Assembly (NCBI GenBank): GCA_032122355.1
Contig: JAUMCS010000057.1
Span: 1-24,772, forward strand
Direction: 5' to 3'
Length of the DNA: 24,772 nt
DNA from: RFTU01 sp032122355
GTDB lineage: Bacteria > Pseudomonadota > Gammaproteobacteria > Burkholderiales > Burkholderiaceae_C
Each line of letters starts with the position of its first letter. Position 1 is the stretch's first letter. The notes under the pieces are model-generated. The model did not search any database. It saw only the letters and a program-made list of their open reading frames with translations, and was not told the DNA's origin. Positions 14,972 through 22,888 of this stretch are shown in pieces. A program made the position numbers and the translations under genes.

Positions 14972-16731
14972 TAGGAGTTTTCTGGCGCTCGCAGTGGCGC
15001 ATGGTGTTATGGGCTGTGGCTATGTTGCTGCTGGCTTGTATGGGTTTGCATCAAGCGCCTTTATTTGATGTGGATGAAGGTGCCTTTTCAGAAGCTACTC
15101 GTGAAATGCTAAGCAGCCATGATTGGGGGCACACCACCTTGAATGGGGCGGATCGCTTTGATAAGCCCATTTTCATTTATTGGTTACAGGCTGCCAGTGT
15201 GGCCACTTTTGGGCTGCATGAATGGGCCTTGCGTTTGCCATCGGCCTTGGCCGCTTGGGCGTGGGCCTTGGCTCTGGCCTTATTCGCTCGGCGTTATTGG
15301 GGGCAGGCAGTGGGAATGTTGGCGGGCACGATGCTGCTGACTTGTGTGGGGGTGATGGCGATTGGTCGTTCAGCCACCGCGGATGCTTTGTTAAATTTAT
15401 GGCTGGTGTTGGCTGCGCTGGATTTATGGCGCGTTGTGGAGTGCCTGCAAAGCCCTAGCCGCAATGGTGCGTCTGAGTCATGGCGTATGCCTTTGCGCCG
15501 AGCCGCCTTGTGGTTGGGTTTGGGTATGCTCACTAAGGGGCCCGTGGCTTGGCTAGTGCCTGGAGCAGCGGTAGCAGTATGGTGGCTGACAACCGCTTTG
15601 ATGCAAGTGTGTTGGGCTAAGCCAGTAGCCAATATGGGCTTTGCGCTGTGGGCCTCGTTGACCTCGGTACTCAGGCAATGCCGGCTATGCCTGAGTGATG
15701 CGTGGGCTTGGTTGATTTTGCTTGGGGTGTCGGTACCTTGGTATGTTTATGCTTGGGATCGCCATGGCTGGGCTTTTATCAATGGATTTTTTGTTCAACA
15801 CAATTTACAGCGCTACGGTAGCACCTTCGAGGGGCACAGTGGTAGCTTGTTTTACTATGTGCTCATGGTGCCGGTGTTGCTGTTACCGTGGTCGTTTTTT
15901 TTAGCACCCGTTTTACGGCATGCACGCACGTTATGGCAAGATGGTTTGAGTCGTTATTTGCTGGGTTGGGCCGCCTTTGTGTTGGTGTTTTTTAGTCTTT
16001 CAGGTACTAAGTTACCGCACTATGTATTGTATGGTATGAGCCCCTTGGTGTTATTGATGGCACGGGCTGTTCATCAGCAGCTTGGCAAGGCTATATGGGT
16101 GCGCCGCTTAACGGCTTTGGTGTTGTTTGTGTTGCCCTTATTGTGTGCAGGCCTCAGTGCATGGGTGGTTGAACATGGGGCTAACTTGGCTGCCCCTCAT
16201 CTGCGCAGCTTGTATGCGGCGTTACTGGCTGGCTTGCCGGTGATGGCCTTACAAGTTTCGGCCGTTCTCATCAGTGTCGGCGTGCTGGGTATTTTTGTCC
16301 TGGCTCGGTGGCGTAAGCGGGAGCATGACAACGCAGGGGCCGCCTATGTGTACCTACCTTTGGCTGCTTTGTGTGTGTGCTTATTTATCGTGTTGCGCTT
16401 GATACCTACTTGGGGTGAAGCATTACAAGGCCCTGTGCGCAATGCAGCCCAGGCCGGGCTGGCGTTTTGGAACAAGCAACCGCAGGGCACTATGCGGGCT
16501 TGTGTTCAGTGGGGGTTGCATCAGCCCAGCATTGGCCTGTATTTACAGCAGCCCTGTCCGGTGCGCGCGCCTAAGGTGGGTGAATTGGCTTTGGTGCGCC
16601 GCTATCAGTTGCCTTCATTGGCAGAACAATCGTGGCAGCCTAGGCCACTACCTATGCCCGAAGGCTTATGGGACGTGGTGTATGACGGGCCTGCTTTTAT
16701 GTTGGTGCATTGGCGTGGGGTACAGCCGTGA
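14968..16731 (+). CDS. ArnT-like GT-C glycosyltransferase (GT83/PMT_2)
   Basis: A polytopic inner-membrane transferase of 587 residues that should take a sugar from a polyprenyl-phosphate donor on the periplasmic side and place it on lipid A or another acceptor. The first periplasmic loop carries the catalytic acidic pair Asp36-Glu37 in LFDVDEGAFSEATREML, as in ArnT and protein mannosyltransferases. GMLTKGPVAWL and SLSGTKLPHYVLYGMSPL are family landmarks. About a dozen hydrophobic helices come first, followed by a small soluble C-terminal part. It is coupled to the preceding GT2 gene by ATGA. In Bordetella a comparable pair (the lgm locus) adds glucosamine to lipid A phosphates, but no deacetylase is present here, so the sugar is unknown. 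A 9-bp inverted repeat lies inside the gene at 15669-15696. Confidence 0.9.
   Translation: MIGVFWRSQWRMVLWAVAMLLLACMGLHQAPLFDVDEGAFSEATREMLSSHDWGHTTLNGADRFDKPIFIYWLQAASVATFGLHEWALRLPSALAAWAWALALALFARRYWGQAVGMLAGTMLLTCVGVMAIGRSATADALLNLWLVLAALDLWRVVECLQSPSRNGASESWRMPLRRAALWLGLGMLTKGPVAWLVPGAAVAVWWLTTALMQVCWAKPVANMGFALWASLTSVLRQCRLCLSDAWAWLILLGVSVPWYVYAWDRHGWAFINGFFVQHNLQRYGSTFEGHSGSLFYYVLMVPVLLLPWSFFLAPVLRHARTLWQDGLSRYLLGWAAFVLVFFSLSGTKLPHYVLYGMSPLVLLMARAVHQQLGKAIWVRRLTALVLFVLPLLCAGLSAWVVEHGANLAAPHLRSLYAALLAGLPVMALQVSAVLISVGVLGIFVLARWRKREHDNAGAAYVYLPLAALCVCLFIVLRLIPTWGEALQGPVRNAAQAGLAFWNKQPQGTMRACVQWGLHQPSIGLYLQQPCPVRAPKVGELALVRRYQLPSLAEQSWQPRPLPMPEGLWDVVYDGPAFMLVHWRGVQP
15669..15696. repeat. 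Inverted repeat inside the GT-C gene
   Basis: ACTCAGGCA (15669-15677) and TGCCTGAGT (15688-15696) are perfect 9-bp arms around a 10-base centre that itself holds GCCGGC. It encodes part of a loop between membrane helices (LRQCRLCLSD). Confidence 0.6.
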
Positions 16732-16765
16732 CCTGTGCTTTTGAATCTCATTGTTGGGTGTGGGC

Positions 16766-17518
16766 ATGAAAGCACACAAAGTGAAATCACGCAAACGGGA
16801 ATGGTACTTGTTGGGCGTATGTTGGGCAATCGCATTAATGCTGTTTAGTACTTTTCCTCAGCTAGATTTGATCATCAGCCGATGGGCCCAGTATCCCACC
16901 TTTAGTGCCGAGGCGGTGGCATTTCCCCTCGGCCAATGGCCACTGATTCGAGCGGTATGGTGGACAGTACCTTTGATTGGACAAACCATATTCGTGCTGG
17001 GTGTGGTGGGTATGCTTTTATTGCGTTATGCGCCGGCGATTTCAAAGCGCTTTGGCTTGCCGCGTTACAAAACCCGTATGTTGGCCTTGTGGTTACTTGT
17101 ATTTTTGGGCTTGGGCTTGAGCATCAATTGGGGCTTGAAAGAGTTCTGGGGGAGGCCTAGGCCTATTGCAGTACAAGAATTGGGTGGGGTGTATCCTTTC
17201 CAAAAAATACATGAAATCAGCCATTACTGCCGCAGCAATTGTTCTTTTGTATCAGGTCATGCAGGCACGGGATTTGCGTTGTTAGGATGGGGCTTGATGG
17301 CTACTCCTGCGGTACGGCGGCGTTGGTGGCGTGTGGGTATGGCTGCAGGCCTGTTATTCGGCTTTGGTCGAATTGTGCAAGGGGGGCACTTTGTCAGTGA
17401 TATTGTGTTTGCCGGCCTAGTGGTTTGGCTGGTGGGTGCAGTCATACGCAGTGTTTGGCTGCGCTTACGTTGGCGTCGCTTATGTTGGCGTGGCAGTAAG
17501 CTTTTAGACTTTGAGTGA
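16766..17518 (+). CDS. PAP2-family membrane phosphatase (second copy, LpxE/LpxF-like)
   Basis: A membrane phosphatase of 250 residues from the ATG at 16766; an in-frame TTG at 16751 is possible, but no ribosome site favours it. The PAP2 signatures are K125...RPRP (130-133), SGHA (163-166) in CSFVSGHAG, and G201-R202 with H208 and D212 in GRIVQGGHFVSD. The YCRSNCSFVSGHA context with two Cys differs from the first PAP2 gene 4.8 kb upstream, so the two are not recent duplicates. This subtype resembles lipid A phosphatases and related lipid-phosphate phosphatases. Its place behind the GT2 and ArnT-like genes supports a lipid A or undecaprenyl role. The stop is 13 bases before the esterase ATG. 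Confidence 0.87.
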   Translation: MKAHKVKSRKREWYLLGVCWAIALMLFSTFPQLDLIISRWAQYPTFSAEAVAFPLGQWPLIRAVWWTVPLIGQTIFVLGVVGMLLLRYAPAISKRFGLPRYKTRMLALWLLVFLGLGLSINWGLKEFWGRPRPIAVQELGGVYPFQKIHEISHYCRSNCSFVSGHAGTGFALLGWGLMATPAVRRRWWRVGMAAGLLFGFGRIVQGGHFVSDIVFAGLVVWLVGAVIRSVWLRLRWRRLCWRGSKLLDFE

Positions 17519-17531
17519 GGTGGTTTGTCGA

Positions 17532-18500
17532 ATGGTTATTAGACAACCCGAGCAAAGGCTGACAGCGGGCATGCAAATCCTGCTCCAACGGATTCAGCGG
17601 GTGAAGCGTGCGCCCTTTTATGAAATGACACCTCAAGCAGCACGTGATTTTTATACCTCAGCGGCTGAAATTTTGGATCTGCCTCGCGCATCCTTGGCGC
17701 AGGTGCATGATTTTTTGATTCCAGCCCCAGATGGTTACGCCATACCGGCGCGTTTGTATGCGGCGCATACATCCACAGGCGCATTAAAACCGGTTTTGGT
17801 GTACTTTCATGGCGGCGGGTTTGTGATGGGTGGGCTTGAAACCCATGACAGCCTGTGCCGCCAGCTGGCGTTGCAATCAGGTGGAGCAGTTGTGGCCGTG
17901 GATTACCGATTGGCCCCTGAATATCGCTTTCCCTGCGCAGTCAATGATGCTCAATCGGCTTGGAAATGGGTGCATCAACGGGGGCATACCCTAGGCTTGG
18001 ATGCGCAACGGATGGCCATTGGGGGCGATAGTGCGGGTGGCACTTTGGCCGCAGTCAGTGCCATTCAAGCGCGTGATCAGGGGGTTCCCATTGCCATGCA
18101 ATTGCTCATTACGCCGGGTACTGCAGCTTTTGCGCAAACGGCTTCGCGCCAAACCTACGCTAGCGGTTTTATGCTCGACTCTGCTACTCTAGAATGGTTT
18201 TTTCGCCACTACATTGATGATGAAGCTCGCACCGATTGGCGTTTTGCACCTTCATATGCTGATAACTTAGAGGGAGTTGCCCCCGCTTATTTTTTATTGG
18301 CGGAATGTGATCCACTGGTGGATGAGGGTATTGCCTATGCTGACCAATTGCGCATGGCCGGTGTATCCGTTGATATCGATATTACCCCAGGAGTGGTGCA
18401 TGATTTTATAAAAATGGGTAAGGCACTGCCCGAGGCACGCCAAGCGCAAAGCCTGTGTGCAGGGGCTTTGCGCAAGGCTTGGGGCTTGCCTGAGGCTTAA
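17532..18500 (+). CDS. HSL-family alpha/beta hydrolase (esterase)
   Basis: A carboxylesterase of the hormone-sensitive-lipase (GDXG) group, 322 residues, with no signal peptide and hence probably cytoplasmic. The oxyanion motif HGGGF is at 93-97, and the nucleophile Ser167 is in GDSAGG. Asp260 (ECDPLVDEG) and His290 (VVHDF) complete the triad. YRLAPEYRFP is also typical. The ATG at 17532 has TGAGG 11 bases upstream; an in-frame TTG at 17511 would overlap the PAP2 gene. The natural substrate is unknown; the family hydrolyses short acyl esters. It is the last gene of the plus-strand run that starts at cysM. Confidence 0.92.
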   Translation: MVIRQPEQRLTAGMQILLQRIQRVKRAPFYEMTPQAARDFYTSAAEILDLPRASLAQVHDFLIPAPDGYAIPARLYAAHTSTGALKPVLVYFHGGGFVMGGLETHDSLCRQLALQSGGAVVAVDYRLAPEYRFPCAVNDAQSAWKWVHQRGHTLGLDAQRMAIGGDSAGGTLAAVSAIQARDQGVPIAMQLLITPGTAAFAQTASRQTYASGFMLDSATLEWFFRHYIDDEARTDWRFAPSYADNLEGVAPAYFLLAECDPLVDEGIAYADQLRMAGVSVDIDITPGVVHDFIKMGKALPEARQAQSLCAGALRKAWGLPEA

Positions 18501-18512
18501 ACCAGAGCCTTA
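18491..18512. terminator. Possible bidirectional stem between the esterase gene and ilvD
   Basis: AGGCT (18493-18497) pairs with AGCCT (18506-18510); with G-T pairs the stem grows to about 8 bp around a 6-base loop. It spans both convergent stop codons. No T tract follows on either strand, so support is weak. Confidence 0.25.
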
Positions 18513-20195
18513 ATTGAAGGCATCCAGCACAGCGCCGGTACTGGCGCTAGAGGCATTTTTGGCAAATTTAGCCAACACACCACGGGTATAGCGGGGTTGC
18601 GGTGCGCGCCATGCGGCTTTACGCTGGGCCAGTTCTTCGTCACTGACGTGTAATTGCAGCAGTAGTTGATGGGCGTCGATGGTGATCGTGTCACTTTCTT
18701 GCACCAAAGCGATATTGCCACCATCATAGGCCTCAGGGGCTACGTGGCCTACTACCATACCCCAGGTTCCACCAGAAAAACGGCCATCGGTAATCAGGCC
18801 TACGCTCTCACCCAGACCTTGTCCAATCAGCGCACCCGTCGGAGCTAACATCTCAGGCATACCGGGGCCGCCTTTGGGGCCGAGATAGCGCAGTACCATG
18901 ACATCCCCAGCCTTGATTTGTCCGGCCATAATCGCAGCCAGGGCCGATTGCTCGTCATTGAACACCCGAGCAGGGCCTGTAATAACGGGGTTTTTCAAGC
19001 CAGTGATTTTGGCTACGCATCCCTCAGGGCTGAGATTGCCTTTCAATATGGCCAAATGGCCTTGGGCGTAAATGGGTTGCGTGACAGGCCGGATGACCTT
19101 TTGCTCGGGGTTGAGTGCGGGTACCGAGGCTAAATTTTCCGCTACGGTTTTGCCCGTAATGGTTAAGCAATCCCCATGAATCAGGCCATGAGCCAGTAGT
19201 TCTTTCATGACAGCAGGTATGCCGCCTGCACGGTGCAAATCAATGGCCAAATACTGGCCGCTGGGTTTGAGGTCGCACAGCACAGGGGTGCGGCGGCGGA
19301 TGCGTTCAAAGTCATCAATACTCCACTCGACTCCGGCCGCATGGGCAATCGCTAAATAATGCAATACCGCATTGGTAGAGCCCCCCGTTGCCATGATAAC
19401 GGCTACGGCATTTTCAATGGCTTCTTTGGTAACGATGTCGCGTGGTTTGATGTCTTTTTTAACCGCATCAACTAATACGGCTGCAGCTTGTTTGACATTT
19501 TCTACCACTTCGTTTTCCACATTAGCCATGGTTGATGAGTAAGGCAGGCTCATACCTAGTGCTTCAAAGGAGGAGCTCATGGTATTTGCCGTGTACATGC
19601 CTCCACAAGAACCACTGCCAGGAATAGCGCGGCGTTCAATTTCACAGAAATCTTCTGAACTTATTTTGCCTGCTGAGAACTGGCCTACCGCTTCAAAAAC
19701 ACTGACGATATTCAGGTCTTGGCCTTTGTATTTTCCGGGAAGAATGGTGCCGCCATAAACATACAAAGAGGAGACATTCGAACGCAACATTCCCATCATG
19801 CCCCCGGGCATATTTTTGTCACAGCCGCCAATCACCAGCACGCCGTCCATCCACTGTCCGCCCACGCAGGTTTCAATACAGTCAGCAATCACCTCACGGC
19901 TGATTAAGGAATACTTCATGCCTTCGGTACCCATGGCCATACCATCGGAAATGGTGGGTGTGCCAAATAATTGGGGGTTAGCACCTGCTTGCTTAAGCCC
20001 ATCAACGGCAGCATCGGCCAAGCGTTGTAAGCCTGAGTTACAAGGGGTGATAGTCGAGTGGCCATTGGCTACACCTATCATGGGTTTGCCAAAGTCACTT
20101 TCTTGGTAGCCCATACCGTAGTACATTGAGCGGTTAGGCGCACGGGCTACGCCCTCGGTGATGTTCTTGCTGCGACGGTTGTATGTGTTGGTCAT
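18510..20195 (-). CDS. ilvD: Dihydroxy-acid dehydratase
   Basis: Dehydrates dihydroxyisovalerate and dihydroxymethylvalerate to the keto acids of the valine and isoleucine pathways, in the cytoplasm. The 561 residues fit the shorter [2Fe-2S] branch. The cluster ligands are Cys52 (TPCNSGL), Cys125 (GGCDKNMPG) and Cys197 (GSCGGMYTANTM), with Lys127 as the residue that is carbamylated and binds Mg2+. DGRFSGGTWGMVVGHVAPEA near the C terminus is the family signature. It is convergent with the esterase gene (9 bases between stops) and divergent from lgt over 65 bases. That region holds a short GATGGT repeat next to the ilvD start but no promoter I can defend. Confidence 0.98.
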   Translation of the reverse strand: MTNTYNRRSKNITEGVARAPNRSMYYGMGYQESDFGKPMIGVANGHSTITPCNSGLQRLADAAVDGLKQAGANPQLFGTPTISDGMAMGTEGMKYSLISREVIADCIETCVGGQWMDGVLVIGGCDKNMPGGMMGMLRSNVSSLYVYGGTILPGKYKGQDLNIVSVFEAVGQFSAGKISSEDFCEIERRAIPGSGSCGGMYTANTMSSSFEALGMSLPYSSTMANVENEVVENVKQAAAVLVDAVKKDIKPRDIVTKEAIENAVAVIMATGGSTNAVLHYLAIAHAAGVEWSIDDFERIRRRTPVLCDLKPSGQYLAIDLHRAGGIPAVMKELLAHGLIHGDCLTITGKTVAENLASVPALNPEQKVIRPVTQPIYAQGHLAILKGNLSPEGCVAKITGLKNPVITGPARVFNDEQSALAAIMAGQIKAGDVMVLRYLGPKGGPGMPEMLAPTGALIGQGLGESVGLITDGRFSGGTWGMVVGHVAPEAYDGGNIALVQESDTITIDAHQLLLQLHVSDEELAQRKAAWRAPQPRYTRGVLAKFAKNASSASTGAVLDAFN

Positions 20196-20260
20196 GATGA
20201 TGGTGATGGTGAATAAATAAAAGTGTATTCTACGGAATTGCGCTGATAGGATATGTACTT

Positions 20261-21070
20261 ATGTTAATACACCCACAATTTGACCCTGTTGCTTTGGCAC
20301 TTGGCCCTATACATATTCATTGGTACGGCCTGAGCTATATGTTGGCATTTGCCTTGTTCTGGTGGCTGGCTCTTCGGCGTACCCAAATGCAGCCTTTTAT
20401 ACTACAGAGTTGGCAAAAAACCGATATAGAAGATTTGATTTACAGGGGTTCTTTGGGGGTTATCTTGGGTGGGCGCTTGGGTTATGTGCTCTTTTACAAA
20501 CCCGCTTACTACTGGCAAAACCCACTTGAAGTTTTTATGCTATGGCAGGGTGGTATGGCGTTTCACGGAGGCCTGCTGGGTGTGCTATTGGCGATGGCCT
20601 GGTATGCACATCGGCAAAAACGCGCATACCTACAAGTGACTGACTTGATCGCGCCTTGTGTGCCCGTGGGTTTGGCTTGCGGGCGCATGGCTAATTTTAT
20701 TAATGGTGAGCTATGGGGTCGTCTGGCCGATCCACATTTGCCCTGGGTTATGGTATTTCCTCAATCGGGTATATGGCTGCCACGCCATCCTTCTCAACTG
20801 TATCAGTTTGCTCTTGAAGGGCTGTTGCTATTCGTGTTGCTGTGGTGGTATGGCCGTAAGCCCCGTGGTCTAGGGCAAGTTTCAGGTGCATTTTTAATGG
20901 GCTACGCTATTTTTCGGTTTATTGCTGAATACTTTCGTGAGCCCGATGCCTTCTTGGGCTTGTTATCGGGCGGTATGAGTATGGGGCAATGGCTTTGTGT
21001 GCCCATGTTTGCAGCTGGTTTGGTTTTATGGTGGCGGGGCCGTTATTTCATGGCTACTCAAGCCGTCTGA
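20261..21070 (+). CDS. lgt: Prolipoprotein diacylglyceryl transferase
   Basis: An inner-membrane enzyme that moves diacylglycerol from phosphatidylglycerol to the lipobox Cys of prolipoproteins, the first step of lipoprotein maturation. The 269 residues and about seven hydrophobic segments fit Lgt. Motifs are HWYGL (20-24), GGMAFHGG with His102, and GRMANFINGELWGR with Arg142, Asn145 and Glu150, which match the catalytic and essential residues of E. coli Lgt within one position. RHPSQLYQ and FRFIAEYFREPD complete the set. AGGA at 20248-20251 lies 9 bases before the ATG. dnaQ follows after 22 bases. Confidence 0.98.
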   Translation: MLIHPQFDPVALALGPIHIHWYGLSYMLAFALFWWLALRRTQMQPFILQSWQKTDIEDLIYRGSLGVILGGRLGYVLFYKPAYYWQNPLEVFMLWQGGMAFHGGLLGVLLAMAWYAHRQKRAYLQVTDLIAPCVPVGLACGRMANFINGELWGRLADPHLPWVMVFPQSGIWLPRHPSQLYQFALEGLLLFVLLWWYGRKPRGLGQVSGAFLMGYAIFRFIAEYFREPDAFLGLLSGGMSMGQWLCVPMFAAGLVLWWRGRYFMATQAV

Positions 21071-21092
21071 TTCATGGATGGATGAGAGGTTC

Positions 21093-21827
21093 ATGCGACA
21101 AATTTTTTTAGACACTGAAACAACTGGCCTCAGGCCTGAAGATGGGCACCGAATTGTTGAAATCGGTTGTGTTGAAATGGTCAACCGCCGTTTGACCGGC
21201 AAAAACTATCATTACTACCTCAATCCCCAGCGCCCTTGCGATCCTGAGGCTGCTCGGGTGCATGGTTTGACAGATGAATTCTTAGCAACTCAACCTTTAT
21301 TTGCTGATGTCGTGCATGAGCTGATGGCTTACCTTGCTGGGGCTGAATTGATCATTCACAATGCCCCCTTTGATGTCGGCTTTATACAACATGAACTCAA
21401 GCGTGTAGAGCAATATCAAAATATGGCTTTGGCCGATCATGTGAGTGTGATTACCGACAGTGTGCGCATGGCCCGCGATCGTTACCCGGGTAAGCAAAAC
21501 TCTCTTGACGCTTTGTGTCGCCGCTTAGAGGTTGATAACTCTAACCGAACTTTACACGGCGCATTACTGGATGCGGGTTTGTTGGCAGAAGTTTACCTGC
21601 GCATGACCCGAGGCCAAGATTCACTGGTCATTAGTACGGAGACTGCTGAGTTCCATGCCCGTACACAAGGGGGGAGGGTAGATTTCAGCACCACTATCAT
21701 TCCACAGGTGGTACTTGCACCTGAAGATCTCAAAGCTCACGAGCGAGTATTGAGTGAGATTGATAAGGCCAGTGGAGGCAAAACTTTATGGCGTGAGCTC
21801 CAGGCTAAAGCGGCGGCTTCTTTTTAG
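21093..21827 (+). CDS. dnaQ: DNA polymerase III epsilon subunit (3'-5' proofreading exonuclease)
   Basis: The proofreading exonuclease of the replicative polymerase. The 244 residues match E. coli DnaQ (243). Exo I is FLDTETTG with Asp7 and Glu9; Exo II is IIHNAPFDVGF with Asp94; Exo III-epsilon is LHGALLDAGLLAEVY with His155 and Asp160. I choose the ATG at 21093 because the first beta strand begins at once, as in the family, and GAGAGG is just upstream at 21084-21089, although only 3 bases away. The in-frame ATG at 21078 would add five residues. The frame is open further upstream only because it overlaps lgt. The C-terminal tail should bind the polymerase alpha subunit. sua5 is convergent, 17 bases away. 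Confidence 0.97.
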   Translation: MRQIFLDTETTGLRPEDGHRIVEIGCVEMVNRRLTGKNYHYYLNPQRPCDPEAARVHGLTDEFLATQPLFADVVHELMAYLAGAELIIHNAPFDVGFIQHELKRVEQYQNMALADHVSVITDSVRMARDRYPGKQNSLDALCRRLEVDNSNRTLHGALLDAGLLAEVYLRMTRGQDSLVISTETAEFHARTQGGRVDFSTTIIPQVVLAPEDLKAHERVLSEIDKASGGKTLWRELQAKAAASF

Positions 21828-21844
21828 CTCTTATTTCGTCCGCC

Positions 21845-22873
21845 TTAACGCTGAGCTGCTGCACGACGTAGGCGATCACGTACCCCTTCCCAAGCGGGCT
21901 GATCGGGTGGCATGAGTATCCAAATTTCCTTGCTACCGCTATGGTCAAGTGCGCGTAAATCATGAAATAAGTCATGAGCAGCTCGATCAGCTGATGACGG
22001 CATTTCGCATAAGTACAGCCAAGGCGGTATTTCAGGTAAAACAGCGGCTATAGATGATGCTTGGCATGCATAAACAGCTAATAAAGTGGGTGCTTGTTGG
22101 GTAGAAGTAGTTATGGAATATTTTGCAATCAAGGCATGTTGCAGCAGTGTGTGGGTTTCAAATGCTTTTACGGTAGCGATGGGGGCATAGTGTGAGGTCA
22201 AAGTGCCTGATGCACGTGGGGTATGTTGATCAGGTTCATGCAATGCCATGCCTGCAGCGGTGCTTAATGCTTCACGTGTGAGGCACCCGGGTCGCAACAG
22301 CACTGGGTAGCCGCGTGTGCAGTCGACTATCGCAGATTCAATGCCCACTGTGCAGTCACCCCCATCGAGTATGAGTAAATCTCTGCCTAATTCATCTTGT
22401 ACCGCTTGAGCACTGGTGGGGCTGAGGTGGCCAAAGCGATTCGCGCTTGGTGCCGATAACCCCATGACTTGATGTTTTTGTAAAGCATGCAGTAGGGCCC
22501 TTGCTACTGGATGCGCTGGGCAGCGCAAGCCGACACTGTCTTGCCGGGCAGCACTTAATTCAGCTTGATCGGGCTGGCGCGGCACGATAACCGTCAGTGG
22601 GCCAGGCCAGAAGGCTTGCATCAAGCGCAAGGCTACTGGTGGAAGGGATTTGGCAAATCCTTTGGCTGCTGAGGTGTCGAGTACATGGACAATCAGTGGG
22701 TGATCTGCGGGCCGGCCTTTAGCCTGAAAAATAGCGGCTACGGCATCATCATTATCCGTGCGTGCGGCCAAGCCATAAACGGTTTCAGTGGGTATGGCTA
22801 CAAGCCCGCCTTGGGCTAATGCTAAAGCGGCAGTTTGTATATTGCTATCTTGCGAGCCGTCGATTATGGGCAT
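21845..22873 (-). CDS. sua5: L-threonylcarbamoyladenylate synthase (Sua5 type)
   Basis: Makes threonylcarbamoyl-AMP from threonine, bicarbonate and ATP for the t6A modification of ANN-reading tRNAs. The 342 residues are a YrdC domain (about 10-200) plus the extra Sua5 C-terminal domain, unlike the short TsaC of E. coli. Key stretches are PTETVYGLA, KGRPADHPLIVHV and SAPSANRFGHLSPTSA. The linker before the Sua5 domain reads RASGTLTSHYAP, where the family commonly has PGM.. before HYAP. It is the last gene of a minus-strand run, 15 bases after purK, and is convergent with dnaQ. Confidence 0.94.
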   Translation of the reverse strand: MPIIDGSQDSNIQTAALALAQGGLVAIPTETVYGLAARTDNDDAVAAIFQAKGRPADHPLIVHVLDTSAAKGFAKSLPPVALRLMQAFWPGPLTVIVPRQPDQAELSAARQDSVGLRCPAHPVARALLHALQKHQVMGLSAPSANRFGHLSPTSAQAVQDELGRDLLILDGGDCTVGIESAIVDCTRGYPVLLRPGCLTREALSTAAGMALHEPDQHTPRASGTLTSHYAPIATVKAFETHTLLQHALIAKYSITTSTQQAPTLLAVYACQASSIAAVLPEIPPWLYLCEMPSSADRAAHDLFHDLRALDHSGSKEIWILMPPDQPAWEGVRDRLRRAAAQR

Positions 22874-22888
22874 GAGCGTGTAGGTACT

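Noticed and set aside
17153..17164. 12-bp palindrome AGGCCTAGGCCT in the second PAP2 gene
   Set aside because: It is a tandem AGGCCT that encodes the conserved Arg-Pro-Arg-Pro of the PAP2 motif, so protein constraint explains it.
20191..20213. GATGGT tandem repeat next to the ilvD start
   Set aside because: Only about two and a half units; no sign that it is more than simple-sequence drift in a leader.
20997..21092. Upstream extension of the DnaQ frame into lgt
   Set aside because: It overlaps the conserved end of lgt, and DnaQ homologues begin right at the first beta strand.
21803..21825. AAGC-GGCG-GCTT followed by CTTTTT at the end of dnaQ as an intrinsic terminator
   Set aside because: The stem is only 4 bp and lies inside the dnaQ coding region before its stop.
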